Assembly: GCA_030549775.1 (NCBI GenBank)
Contig: CM060180.1
Location: 88,327,172-88,391,171 of the forward strand
Direction: 5' to 3'
DNA from: Tamarix chinensis
Taxonomy: Eukaryota > Streptophyta > Magnoliopsida > Caryophyllales > Tamaricaceae
Length of the DNA: 64,000 nucleotides
Of the stretch, positions 12,540 through 22,698 are shown one piece after another; position 1 is the first letter of the stretch, and each line of letters opens with the position of its first letter. The notes under the pieces are model-generated. The model was given only the letters and a program-made list of their open reading frames with translations. It had not been told where the DNA came from and searched no databases. The position numbers and the translations under genes were made by a program.

Positions 12540-13800
12540 CAAAATTATTTTATTTTTCTTTTGCCCTCTTCCCTTTTCTTTTACCATTTTTCTCCCTCTC
12601 TCCTTTTTCCTTTTCCTTCTTTTCTTATTTCCTTGGGCTGAATGGCCCTCTTCTTTCCATTTTCCATCCTCCCCTATTAAACAGCTCAGCCCACCCCCTT
12701 CCTCCTTGCCATCCAACCGCTCCCTTCTTGATTTTTCTTCTTTATTTCTTCCTCAGTTGAGCCAGCCCAACTCTCCCTCTTTTTTTCCTTCTCCCTTATA
12801 TGCGGGCCAACATGTCCTTTTCTTTCTCCTTTTCCCAACCTACCTTCCCTCTTCTTCTTCTTCCTTCTTCCTTCTTCCCTGTATAACAGACCAAACACCC
12901 CCTCCCCTATCCCTACACCTGCCAGCAACTCTCCCCTTGCACCTGCCATTATAGCCTGCAACCTCCCCATCTATCTCCCATCCCTTTGCTTTCATTTTTA
13001 GCCACACACACACCCTGCACAACTCCCTCGCATGCCCTCATTTCCCCTCTTCTTATTCTCTTCCCTACCACCACAAGTCATGCTCTTGCTACCCTCTACA
13101 TCCACCACACCCGATGGGACATGTCTCCTCCCTTCCCTCTTATTTTTCTTCTCCTTCTCTTCTTCTCCACTGCCCCATTTCTTCTAATCAAGCCCTCCTT
13201 CTTTCCCTACCCAATCACGCTTCCTTTCCCTCCTTCTCTTCCCCCTATTTTGCTTTACTGCCCCTAACCATGATCTCCACCACCCAACCAACCACCACTC
13301 CAACTCCCCTACCTCCCCTACTTCCTCCCTACTCCACCCCTAGTAGCCTAAGCTTGTCCCCTCAGTGAACTTTCCCCTTTCCTTTTCTTTTCTCCTCCTC
13401 TCGACCCATACCTTGCACCACTACCTTGCACCGCCGCCTCTCTTCTTCAGCCACTATCAAAGCCACCCCTCAACCTCCTGACACCATCGCTACACCAACC
13501 TACCTTAGCTTGCCTGAGATCTCCCCCTGTAGCCCTTCCATTCTCCCTTTCTTTTTTCCTTTCTTCATCTTCTTTCCCCTTCCTTCCACCTCCTTTCCAG
13601 TAGCCACTACCGATGTGCCCGCTACCCTGAGCCACCACTCTTTAACCCCCCCCCCCCAGCCACCACCTATACCCTTCCATTCCTCCTATACCCAACCACT
13701 ACCCCAATTCCCCTCCACAAGCCCTTAACTAAGACCCTTCTTCCCTTCACCAAAACCTCCCCTCCATCCTTATTATTACCCTTTTGTTCATGCATCCTTA
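12540..13800 (+). other. C+T-rich tract of copy 3
   Basis: A 1.26-kb stretch with almost no G on this strand, homologous to 61235-62465. The open frames here (up to about 100 codons on either strand) are low-complexity Pro/Ser/Leu on one strand and Gly/Arg/Lys/Glu on the other, and are not genes. Confidence 0.75.
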
Positions 13801-14394
13801 CGCTGTATGGGCAGTGTGAGAGTTGCTACATATTTTAAGATTATTTGACAAAATTTTGAGGTATAATGCAGTTAATATTAATATGTATTTAATAAGCATT
13901 TTGATAAAAATTTATTCTTTAGATTTTCTATTACTAATATGATGATTTTGAAATTATTTTTAGGCATAATTTTTACTTATCAAAGATTAAGCTTTTAATG
14001 ATGGTACTGGTAAAGTTTAGTTATTATTGAAAATAAGGTTACCATTATACCCTACTAAAATGTGTGAATTTACATATGCTAGGACATTAGGATTTTGGTA
14101 TGTGTTTGTATACATATTATATGCTGATTAATCTTCTCATGATTTGTAATATATGTTAGAAGATAGAATGAAAAACATGTTACATTGTATGAAAAGTGAC
14201 ATGTGTAGAAATGGTGGCTATGAAAAGGGGGCCTTGTTGTTAATAATGATACTAGATACATGTGTATGTCATGATAAGTAAATATGGTCACTTGGAGTAG
14301 AAATAATGCTAATATGATCCCTAGGGACATTTTCATAATTTTACTTATACATAGGAAGTGACCTAAATAAATGTGCATGGTAGGTGATAATGGG

Positions 14395-15110
14395 TATTAA
14401 TAATGAATAATAAGGGTATTTTAGTAATTTTGCATGAGAAATGGGTAATTTGGTAATTTAATAAGCAAGAGTAATAAGGTTATTTTAGTATTTTTGTATG
14501 AGAAAGTGGTAATTTGGTAATTTAATAAGTAAGAGGGATAGTTTGGTAATTTTTTGGGAAAAAAGGGTAATTTGGTAAATTAATAAGTAAGAAGGGTATT
14601 TTGGTAATTTTTTGGAAAAAAGGGTAATTTAGTAAATTAATAAGTAAGAAGGGTATTTTGGTAATTTTGCATAGGAAAGGGGTAATTTGGTAATTTAATA
14701 AGTAAGAAGGGTAGTTTAGTAATGTTCCATGAGAAATGGGTAATTTGTTAATTAAATAAGTAAGAGGGGTAATTTGGTAATTTAATAAGTAAAAAGGGTA
14801 GTTTGGTAATTTTGCATGAGAAGGGGATAGTATTATAATTTAATAAGTAAGAAGAGTAATTTGGTAATTTAATAACTCAAAGGGGGTAATTTGATAATTT
14901 TGTGACTAAGGAGGTTATTTTGTAAATTTTACAAGTAAGAAGGGTAAATTGGCAATTCTTAAACTAATAGGGGTATTGTGGTAATATTGTAATCAAGAAG
15001 GGTAAGTGGTAATTTCTCAATTAAAAATGGCATTTTGGTAATTTGGTAAATAAAATGGTATTTTAGTAAATTTGATAGTAAGAGGGGTATTTTAGCAATG
15101 TTCTAAGCAA
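14395..15110 (+). repeat. 30-bp minisatellite of copy 3
   Basis: Over twenty degenerate tandem copies of a unit near TAATAAGTAAGAAGGG plus TATTTTGGTAATTT. The same unit occurs at 63110-63657 in copy 5. Repeats become more diverged toward 15000-15110. Confidence 0.85.
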
Positions 15111-16177
15111 GAAGGAGTAAGTTAGTAATTTTGTATGTAACATAGCAATTGACCTAATAAGCCTCACAATAATGCATAAGTGATGTTAAATAATAAAATA
15201 AGGGTTATGGCCTTAGTATCACTTGTTTAAGTATAATCATGTATATTTTAAGGATAAGGGCATTTCCGTAAATTGGTGTGTATCATAAGAAAAACACATG
15301 ATTTAGGGTTGAATGGGTAATTAGGGGTGTGTTATGGTATTAGTTTCATAATTATGCAAAAGGGGCCTTAATTTTTAAGTATGTATGGAAATATGTGTTG
15401 GATGTTCTAGACGTATATGTTAAGGTTTATGTGTTGAATGATCCTTTGGTATGTAGAGTACTTGATTCCATGACCAGTAGCATAATTATGGTACAATAAC
15501 CTAATATGGCTTGTGGATAAATAAAAATGAAGTATGTGGTGAAAGTGTATAATAAAAGGAAGCCTTAGCCTTGGGAGTATCTTAGTAATTTTGACCTAAA
15601 GAGCCTAAGTATAAGAATTAGAACTTAGGATGGCCTTAGTGGACTGTTTAAGTTAACATGGATAATAATACTAATAAAGAGTACTTAATAATAATAGAAA
15701 CAAATAAAAATGAACAAGTATGTGACTGATGTGTTTCTCGTGGTCACCTTAATTAAGACAATAATAATTAAAGTGGAAGACCTCGAGATTGGGAGTGGTG
15801 GCTCTTTAGGGGTTACTACCCTAAATATATGGTTTAACCATGATTATTCTAGATTTTGCTAGTGTGCTTTAATGCCCCATCTAGGCCCTACATCCTACTC
15901 TATTTAGCTCTATGAACCTACTTAGGGGGTATACATACTTATGGATTAGGTGTCATTGTCGGTAGGGAACCATATGTTTTCATTCACCAGTGTAACTAGG
16001 ATACCTTTGCATCCCTAGGTTCATGGTTTGTAGGGTATTGTTCTACTTGTATACACCAGTATAACTAGTGTACCTTTGAGTCTCCAGGTTCATGATCTCC
16101 TCCTCAAGTTAAATAAATGGAATTAATGTGGTAATTAAATGGAAAGACACTAATCACTTAAAGTGGAAGATTATTAA

Positions 16178-16510
16178 GGTGAGCCCAAACCATTCCGCCA
16201 GCAATAATAGTAGCTAGGAGCATTTTTTTCCCTAGAGACCATTTCACAGGAAAATAATAGTGGCCAAGTATATTCTGTCCTAGAGTAGTATTTTTGTTCC
16301 ACTAGCTATAATAGTGGGAGATTCTGATCTCAATAAGTAAAACCTTAGATGATAATAAATTATGGGAAAGATACTAATCACTTATAGTGGAATACCACAT
16401 AGGTTGGGGCTAGACTGTTCCACTGGTAAATAATAGTGGATAGGTGCGTTCTGCCTTGGAGTGATATTTCGGTTCCACTGGCCATAATAATGGGGTTCCC
16501 GTACTCACAT
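16178..16510 (+). repeat. Hairpin array of copy 3
   Basis: Diverged units of the CCAC..GTGG array, for example CCACTAGCTATAATAGTGG (about 16308-16326), whose CCACTA/TAGTGG arms pair perfectly. Mutations here often keep the arms paired. Confidence 0.65.
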
Positions 16511-17317
16511 GGATATAATTCAAAAGATGATTATAAATAATATTTGACTAATGGTTTGAGTCTAAATAATGATGATTAAACGCATGACCTATTATTATGG
16601 TATGATTGTGACCTTACTGCCTGTCTTGGATTGAGTGGTGGTTTGTGTTAATGGAATATGTGGTTGGACACTTTTAATCATACTACAAAAAGCTTTACTT
16701 TGATGCTCTCTTAGTTAGTGTTGTTACTCCTAAGTGAATGAACCTTGGGATTTGAGATCTTGAATTATGTGTCTATACTAATGATCATTATATCTTTTCC
16801 TCTACATATATGTGTGATTTATTGTTCTTATGTTTGAATGATGTGTTGTATGTGGGCCCCACCTTTTAGTTCTATATAAAGGATTACTCAGTACCATAAT
16901 ACTGAAGAGTTCTTTTTGTGGACCCCTACCTATTTAATAGGTAGTGTCCCTTGTGGGTTAACTTGTAGGTGTTATTCAAGTTTCTTTTCTAGTTAAGAGC
17001 ATAAGGATTATCCATGAAGCTTTTAGGGTTTCCTTTAAACTGTTATCTTCCCCTGTTTAATGATTTTATTATGTAACAAGTAATATTGGAGTTATTCTTT
17101 TAATTTAATTATCACGCTACTTTGTTTTAAGTTACAATCTTATATTTATGTAAATTACGTTTTGTCCTTTTTAGCCTTAGCACTTTGGTGCTAGAATGAT
17201 GAAAGGAAACCTATCTGGTACTGAGTGTGGCGATAACATCCCCAAAATTTACCATTTTTACTTTTACTACAGTTTTAAAAATGAAAATTTTTAATAGTAA
17301 ATTTTGGGAGGGTTACA

Positions 17318-18483
17318 GTTTCTTATAATCCTTCATATTTTCTGTCAAACATTTTGATAGTAAGAAAAATATCATAGCATATGGCTTATTTAGTAGATCT
17401 ATGATACTTGTCACGTTAGATGCTTAATTATTAGGTTTTGAAATGTTGAAGGAATTATGTGCAAAAGATGAATATATTTTTTTTGAGATTCACAAGTAAA
17501 AAGAATAATAGTTGTAGTAATTATATGCTATAAGACGACTTATTTCAAACTTAATAAGTTGTGCATACCTCGTTCTAGCGTATATGATTTACTTATTAAG
17601 GTAGTATATGAGAGGGTTATAGCTAGTCATCTAGGTGTTCATAAAACCATAGAAATATTATAAGAAAATTTCTACTAAACATGAATGATAAAATTAGTAT
17701 AAACTATTATTGGGAGATGTGTGATTTGTCAAAAGAGAAAAAGTTTCTTCCATAAAGGTTTGTATATTCCTTTACCAATTTCTAATCAATCGTGAGAGAG
17801 TGTTAGTATCAAATTTATCTTAGGTTTACTAAGGGCACAAAGGGGAAATGATTCTATTCTAGTGGTACTATATAGGTTTTATAAAATTGTACATTTCATA
17901 CCTTATAATAAAAACAAATGATGCAACTCATGTAGCAGATTTATATTTCAAAGAGATAGTAAGGTTATATGGTATTCCCAAAATTATAGTCTCATATACG
18001 AATGTGAAAATTTTAAGCTACTTTTGTAAGAGTTACTAAGTTGTTGCTTAGTATATCTCATCATCTACAAACAGATGGCTTTACTGAAGTGACTAATAGA
18101 GCCTTAGGAACTTTACTATGAGGATTAGTCAATAGAAGTACTAAAGATTGGGAAATAAAACTTGCACGTGCTAAATTTTCTTATAATAGGAGTCCTCCTA
18201 GTTCAACTCATTCGATTTCATTTGAAGTTGTCTATAGAATTGATCCTTATTTATCTATTGATATGTTATCATTTATAAAAGGTGATATTAAGAATTATGA
18301 TGCTAAAGAAAGAGTTGAATACCTTAAAAACTTCATAAGGATATTTTTTTCAAAAATTTGAGAAATATAATGCTAAATACCAAACTTAAGCAAATAAAAA
18401 TTGAATTCAACAAGTATTTTCACTAGGAGATTTGGTTTGGTTACAATATAAAAAAAAAGATTTTCAAAATTAATAAAAGAAAA
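17318..18483 (+). pseudogene. RNase H end and integrase remnant
   Basis: Across many frameshifts the order is: RNase H end (SFIFSVKHFDSKKNIIAYG), integrase zinc-binding motif (SHLGVHKTIE then CVICQKRK, about 17615-17745), core (about 17810-18010) and C-terminal segment (SISHHLQTDGFTEVTNRALG, about 18050-18110, then LARAKFSYNRSPPSS). Two catalytic aspartates are lost: the first (DRF in relatives) is a tyrosine within [13 protein letters not shown], and the second lies in [10 protein letters not shown], also tyrosine. Integrase joins element DNA to the chromosome; this one is dead. Confidence 0.82.
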
Positions 18484-18491
18484 CTTATTCC

Positions 18492-19137
18492 TAGGGATGG
18501 TAATGGGTCAAGTTTAACTAGACCTAGACCCAAATCCGTCTATATTACCTAGACCCAGATCCTTCAAGTCTCAAAAGTTCAAACCTAGACCTAAATCCAC
18601 TAGGTCTAACAAGTAAATGGGTTCTAAATGGATCCGACGTTTTTTGAAAAAATGAATAATCTATGTAAATACAGATATATTTATGTTCCATATAACTTAA
18701 TATGTATTTTTTTTGTTAAAAATAAATCTTTCAAGTGAAAAAATAAACATTTTAAAATAGTTAGGTTAACTTTTAAAATGGTGTTGTAATGTTTTTAGAA
18801 TACAATATTATACGTATTGCTTATAAAGTTAATATACAAAAATAAAATTAAAAAAGTGAATAAGGGGCTCAAATAAGATTAGGATGATAATGAAAAACAT
18901 AATATTAGTATGTATTTATATATACACACACACACACACACATATATACTAAATAGGCTTAGGTCAAGTCTGGTTCTGGAACTATTGGACCCAGATCCAA
19001 ACTCATACCCATTTAGGTAGATAAGGACTCAGACCTATCCCAAACTCATCGAGTCTAAAAATTATGGACCCAAACTAGCTAAAATGTAGGCAGTTCTAGT
19101 AAGTCTGGGTCAAGTCCGAGACCCATTGCCATCTCTA
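18492..19137. mobile_element. 646-bp hAT-like non-autonomous element
   Basis: The terminal inverted repeat is TAGGGATGGTAATGGGTC at the left and TAGAGATGGCAATGGGTC (reverse complement of the right end), 16 of 18 matching. Flanking 8-bp duplications CTTATTCC (18484-18491) and CTTATGCC (19138-19145) differ at one base. Excising it restores the pol phrase KLMPRADGPF. The 8-bp duplication and TA(G)GGATGGCAATGGG-type ends are characteristic of hAT elements. The interior has degenerate GACCCAGATCC-like repeats and a CA/TA microsatellite at 18921-18948, with no transposase. Confidence 0.85.
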
Positions 19138-19145
19138 CTTATGCC

Positions 19146-19315
19146 AAGAGCCGATGGACCATTTAGAATCTTAAAAAAAAGTTGAAAATAATGCTTATGA
19201 ATCGAAATTATCTAAACACTATAGGGGGAGTTTCTAGGACTTTCACTATTGGTAATTTGTCTCCTTACAATAGTGATACTAATTTGATAACAAATTCTTC
19301 TTTACAAGGGGAGAA
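19146..19315 (+). pseudogene. 3' end of pol and polypurine tract
   Basis: Reads RADGPFRILKK and NNAY, then FTIGNLSPYNSD, the conserved end of plant Ty3/gypsy integrase without a chromodomain being visible. The frame stays open into the 3' LTR to about 19460. AAGGGGAGAA (19306-19315) directly abuts the LTR and is the likely polypurine tract for second-strand priming. Confidence 0.75.
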
Positions 19316-20080
19316 TGATGTGGGAACATCTCACTCTCACTCTTCTAATATTAACGATCAAGAGTTAGCAAGCTTAGAGATGGTATCAATTGTTCTTGAA
19401 GATCCTAATACTTCTAATATTTTGTTAAATAACTCTTCCAAGTGTTATATATGTTTATAAGATCAATCCACCAAAGATATCTAATATACAAGATAATGGC
19501 ATTACAAGGATTACAAAGCTGCATGGAAGACAAGGTTACAAGATATAAAACTTGATTACACATGATTATTCAAAGTATTACATACTTATGGTTTTGTGTA
19601 GCTTTATTATTTTTATGTATATATTGTATTGTTTGTAATTTGTAATTATAGCTATTATATGTGTAATATAGGCATGCACTCTAGTTAATCTTCGTTAATT
19701 AGGTCGGTTATATGGGCTTGGTTAATAAAGAGTAATCTAGACCTGTATGTGTGTGTGTGTGCGGTGCCTTGTACATTCATAACGACAACAAGTGAAATAA
19801 TAGAAATTGACATTGAGAGATAAACTTTCGATTCTCCTTTTCTTCTTCATTAAGTGAGAGTTGTCTTAAGAAGTTGAAGATTGTTCTTTAGAGAAAACTA
19901 AATAATTTCTCCATTGAATTGAGTTGATCTTGGAGTAGATCAACATCAACATATCAAGTTACCAAAAACCATCATCTATAGATGACATTTCCAACATATT
20001 GGAGCAAGAATTTCTACCCAAAATCTAAGATAAAAGGTCTTGCATTGTGAAAGAGTAATCACCCATTATCTTCCACATCA
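19316..20080 (+). repeat. 3' LTR of the Ty3/gypsy element (765 bp)
   Basis: Starts TGATGTGGGAACATC and ends TCTTCCACATCA; the outermost 8 bp are a perfect inverted repeat. It holds about 80 bp absent from the 5' LTR, a (GT)n run (about 19748-19762), and a 35-bp segment (19693-19727) that recurs at 58711-58745. Confidence 0.9.
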
Positions 20081-20085
20081 ATGAC

Positions 20086-21443
20086 TAGAGGACATATTAG
20101 TAGTATCAACATTATGGAGTAGAGAAAGGACATATACATTCTCACGTTTGCATTACAAGTGATGTTAGGGGAGTTCAATGACAAGGTATACTTAACAGCC
20201 TCTTGAGCTAATGAAACTCTAGATAATTGTTCCATTTTATGTTCAAATTTAGGTTCAATGTCTTCTTCTTATAAACTTTTAAAGTCATTATTTTCTCATA
20301 AAATAAAATAAATAAAATAATCTCATTCCTTTCACTTTTTATTAATAAGGTTATAAAAATAAATGGAGAAAACTAAGCTAACCCGAACCTTTTTCTCCCA
20401 ACACTCATTACTTGCACTTATTGTTCCTTTCTCATGATCCCAGCCCATTCCCATCTCTCTTCCTTTTAATGCTTTCCATAAACACCATCTATCTCACATT
20501 TAACTCCACTTATTTTTCAACTGGTCATTACTATAACCTAAGTTTGTCTTTCATTGAAAGCCAAATACAAGATTATTCCATGACATTTGTTGTGAAGTAG
20601 TTGAGTGTCACATTCTTTTACTCCTTTAAAGCCACTCAATACAAAAATCACAAAACATACATAAAGTTTCTTTAGACCAATTAGCCCAACCCGAATATTT
20701 CTCCCTAGTTTCATTCTCTTCATTGTTTGATTTTTGGTTAATGCTATCTAAGTAGAATAAAATAAAATATACATAAAATGCTATTAAAAAAGAAGAAAAA
20801 TACCAAAAATGAAGTAATTTAACAGAGACCAAAGCAAATAGAGTTGACTTACAAACCCTAAATCAATTAAAAAGAATGAGCTTAAAAAGCTAGCCACCCC
20901 CGCCTACTTCCTCAATATTCATATCCATTATTTAAAATCTATTGAATAAAGCCCACATACTTCCTTAATATTCATATCCAGTCCAAAGAGAAATTTTGGT
21001 CAGCAGCACGATACGAGGCACATTGCATCAACTATGCAAAGGAATGAACTTCCACATAAAGACTCTATCCTATGGAGACAAAATAACACCTATGTGTTTG
21101 GTAAGTAAGCTAACTGAACTTAGTTTTGCTACTTCAACAAGAAAATCAGACAAATAAAATATAATAGCCTAAAAAATGGGTTGCCTGTAGCCCCAACGAA
21201 TCAGTATAGCTCACGGATAAAACATACAATCTTTAGAAGGTAATTAAAGTAACGCAATTCAGAGAAACGACTCAGGTTTCATCAATTCTTCAATTCATAA
21301 ATGATATGATTGATATAAGAAGTTGGGGTGTTCACCTAGTTTAGAGAAGATATGACAACCAAGGCTAACTAGAAAAGGATCGGGTGCAATGGTATTTCTA
21401 TTTCAACAAAAGAAAACCATTTGTATCAGCGCAATGATTGCTA
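20086..21443. other. Intergenic region, no gene recognised
   Basis: AT-rich sequence without a convincing gene. On the minus strand 20150-20086 is the upstream part of the interrupted frame at 7163-7371. Short open frames at 20412-20832 on both strands have no recognisable motif. Two near copies of a phrase CTTCCTYAATATTCATATCC lie at about 20908 and 20961. Confidence 0.4.
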
Positions 21444-21453
21444 GCATAAAACC

Positions 21454-21798
21454 ATAGTTTTAAAAACCGGACCGGTCATCGAATCGGTCTCGTAACTGGT
21501 TCACTGGTTTAGTGGTCGAACCAGTGGTTTGGACTGGTCGAACCAGTGGTACATTTTAAGTCAAAAAATATGAAATATATAGAAAATTAAACTCTACATA
21601 ATTTTGACCGGCTCCCGACCGGTTCTAAGACCGATTTTTTGATCGGTTCAGCGGTTTTCACTGGTCCGACCGATTTTTGACCGGGTTTTCACTGGTTCCA
21701 AGATCTTAAAAACCGGCACATGAAATTTGACCGGTGACCCGACCGGTTCGCCGGTTCACTGGTCGGACCGGCCGGTCCGATCCGGTTTTTAATACTAG
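21454..21798. mobile_element. 345-bp MITE, probably Mutator-like
   Basis: Terminal inverted repeats are ATAGTTTTAAAAACCGGA and CTAGTATTAAAAACCGGA (reverse complement of the right end). An exact 10-bp direct repeat GCATAAAACC flanks it (21444-21453 and 21799-21808); a 9-bp duplication plus one chance match fits Mutator-like elements. The interior is full of ACCGGTT/AACCGGT and ACTGGT motifs in both orientations, so it can fold extensively. No ORF. Confidence 0.8.
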
Positions 21799-21808
21799 GC
21801 ATAAAACC

Positions 21809-22698
21809 AATACAAGCTTGTAAGAACTAAAACGTAGCGGAAGAATTACCAAAGGAGTAAGACTCCAACAGCTAGCGATTTTAACAATATAAAACTAGAT
21901 AATTCGAAGGAAAACTGACCTCTTGATAATATATATTAGCTAGTTACAACAAAGGAATCCAATTTCCTCCTCTGGAACATTACTCAACCGTCGGATTGAT
22001 TTCTCATCCAACGTAGCCTCATTTTTTAGTATCGTAAATTTCATTCCCCAAGAATTTTGATAGACAGAGAAACATAGAGGGACACAGAACTTGGCGAGAG
22101 CTGAGACAAGGTAAAATAAGAGGGAGACGTTGAGGCATGTCCGGCGGTAACGCGTGAGAAAGGCCAGAGCGGGGGAAAAGAGGAAAGTTTAATTATATTT
22201 TTCCAATCAAATATTTAATTTATTTTATCTTTCTTTGATTACATCGATTATTTGATTTAAAAAAAATATTAGATTAGTTATTTAATTTTTTTAATTAATT
22301 TAATTTAAATATCAGGTCAAATTATAAACAATGATAGTTTTTTATTGGACCAAAATCTCCTTATACATATATATATATATATATACACACACACTGACAC
22401 ACATCAGGTTACCAAACACTCCATTTATTTGAAACGGTAATTGACCGGTTAATCTGCTATCCTCTATTTGAAACGCTTGTTACCAAACACAGACTAAAGT
22501 TGTTCTCGGGGTTACTCCGGTTTCTCTTGACCTTGTCTGCTCGTCCGCTTTCGGGTTCAGTCTTCAGACCAGTCACCAGTGTTGTCATCGGCAACTCCCG
22601 GGTCTGAGTCGTCGGATGGGCAAGAATCCTGGTTCCTACTAAGACCCTAACCGCTGCTGGCGGAGAAATCTTTTCCCGGTGAAGATTGGGTTCTCCGT
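21809..22698 (+). promoter_or_regulatory. Upstream region and probable 5'UTR of the PPR gene
   Basis: Includes an AT-rich block (22190-22360), a (TA)n(CA)n microsatellite (22364-22395), then GC-richer DNA from about 22500 that is probably the 5'UTR. A short upstream ORF (22616-22642; ATG, seven codons, TAA) precedes the main start in another frame. On the minus strand 22170-21960 is unusually GC-rich and could be the 5' part of a divergent transcript, but no protein is recognised there. Confidence 0.45.

Larger units (their letters stand above)
12266..17317 (+). mobile_element. Complete 5,052-bp LTR-like element (copy 3) nested in RNase H
   Basis: Starts TGTATTACCCCAAAATT and ends AAATTTTGGGAGGGTTACA. 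Flanks 12261-12265 (GTTTA) and 17318-17322 (GTTTC) are a 5-bp target duplication with one mismatch. Removing the element and one copy of the duplication restores a continuous RNase H reading (..KHTKWVSFL..SFIFSVK), which fixes both ends independently. Internal order: AT-rich leader, C+T-rich tract (12540-13800), a bridge, 30-bp minisatellite (14395-15110), hairpin array (16178-16510), TACTCAGTACC..GTACTGA-like stem (about 16886-16908), 3' stem-loop block (about 17172-17240). There is no polyprotein. Best read as a solo LTR. Confidence 0.88.
7372..20080 (+). mobile_element. Degenerate Ty3/gypsy retrotransposon with nested insertions
   Basis: LTRs at 7372-8054 and 19316-20080 start TGATGTRGG and end CCACATCA. 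The element is flanked by a perfect 5-bp duplication, ATGAC (7367-7371 and 20081-20085). Decayed domains run gag, zinc knuckle, protease, RT, RNase H, integrase, which is Ty3/gypsy order with integrase last. The last pol frame runs on into the 3' LTR. Frameshifts and stops occur throughout and catalytic residues are lost. Three insertions lie inside: 10353-11920, 12266-17317 and 18492-19137. Without these the element would be about 5.4 kb. It cannot encode a functional polyprotein. Confidence 0.92.

Noticed and set aside
12528..13728. Several overlapping 60-100-codon Pro/Ser-rich or Gly/Arg-rich reading frames on both strands (likewise at 2132-2449 and 61241-62047)
   Set aside because: They follow from the C+T-rich tract of the LTR-like elements, occur in many frames at once, have no motifs and recur only as element copies.
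12266..17317. A terminal-inverted-repeat DNA transposon (such as a non-autonomous CACTA or Mutator element)
   Set aside because: The 5-bp target duplication and TG..CA ends fit LTR retrotransposons better; CACTA gives 3 bp and Mutator 9 bp.
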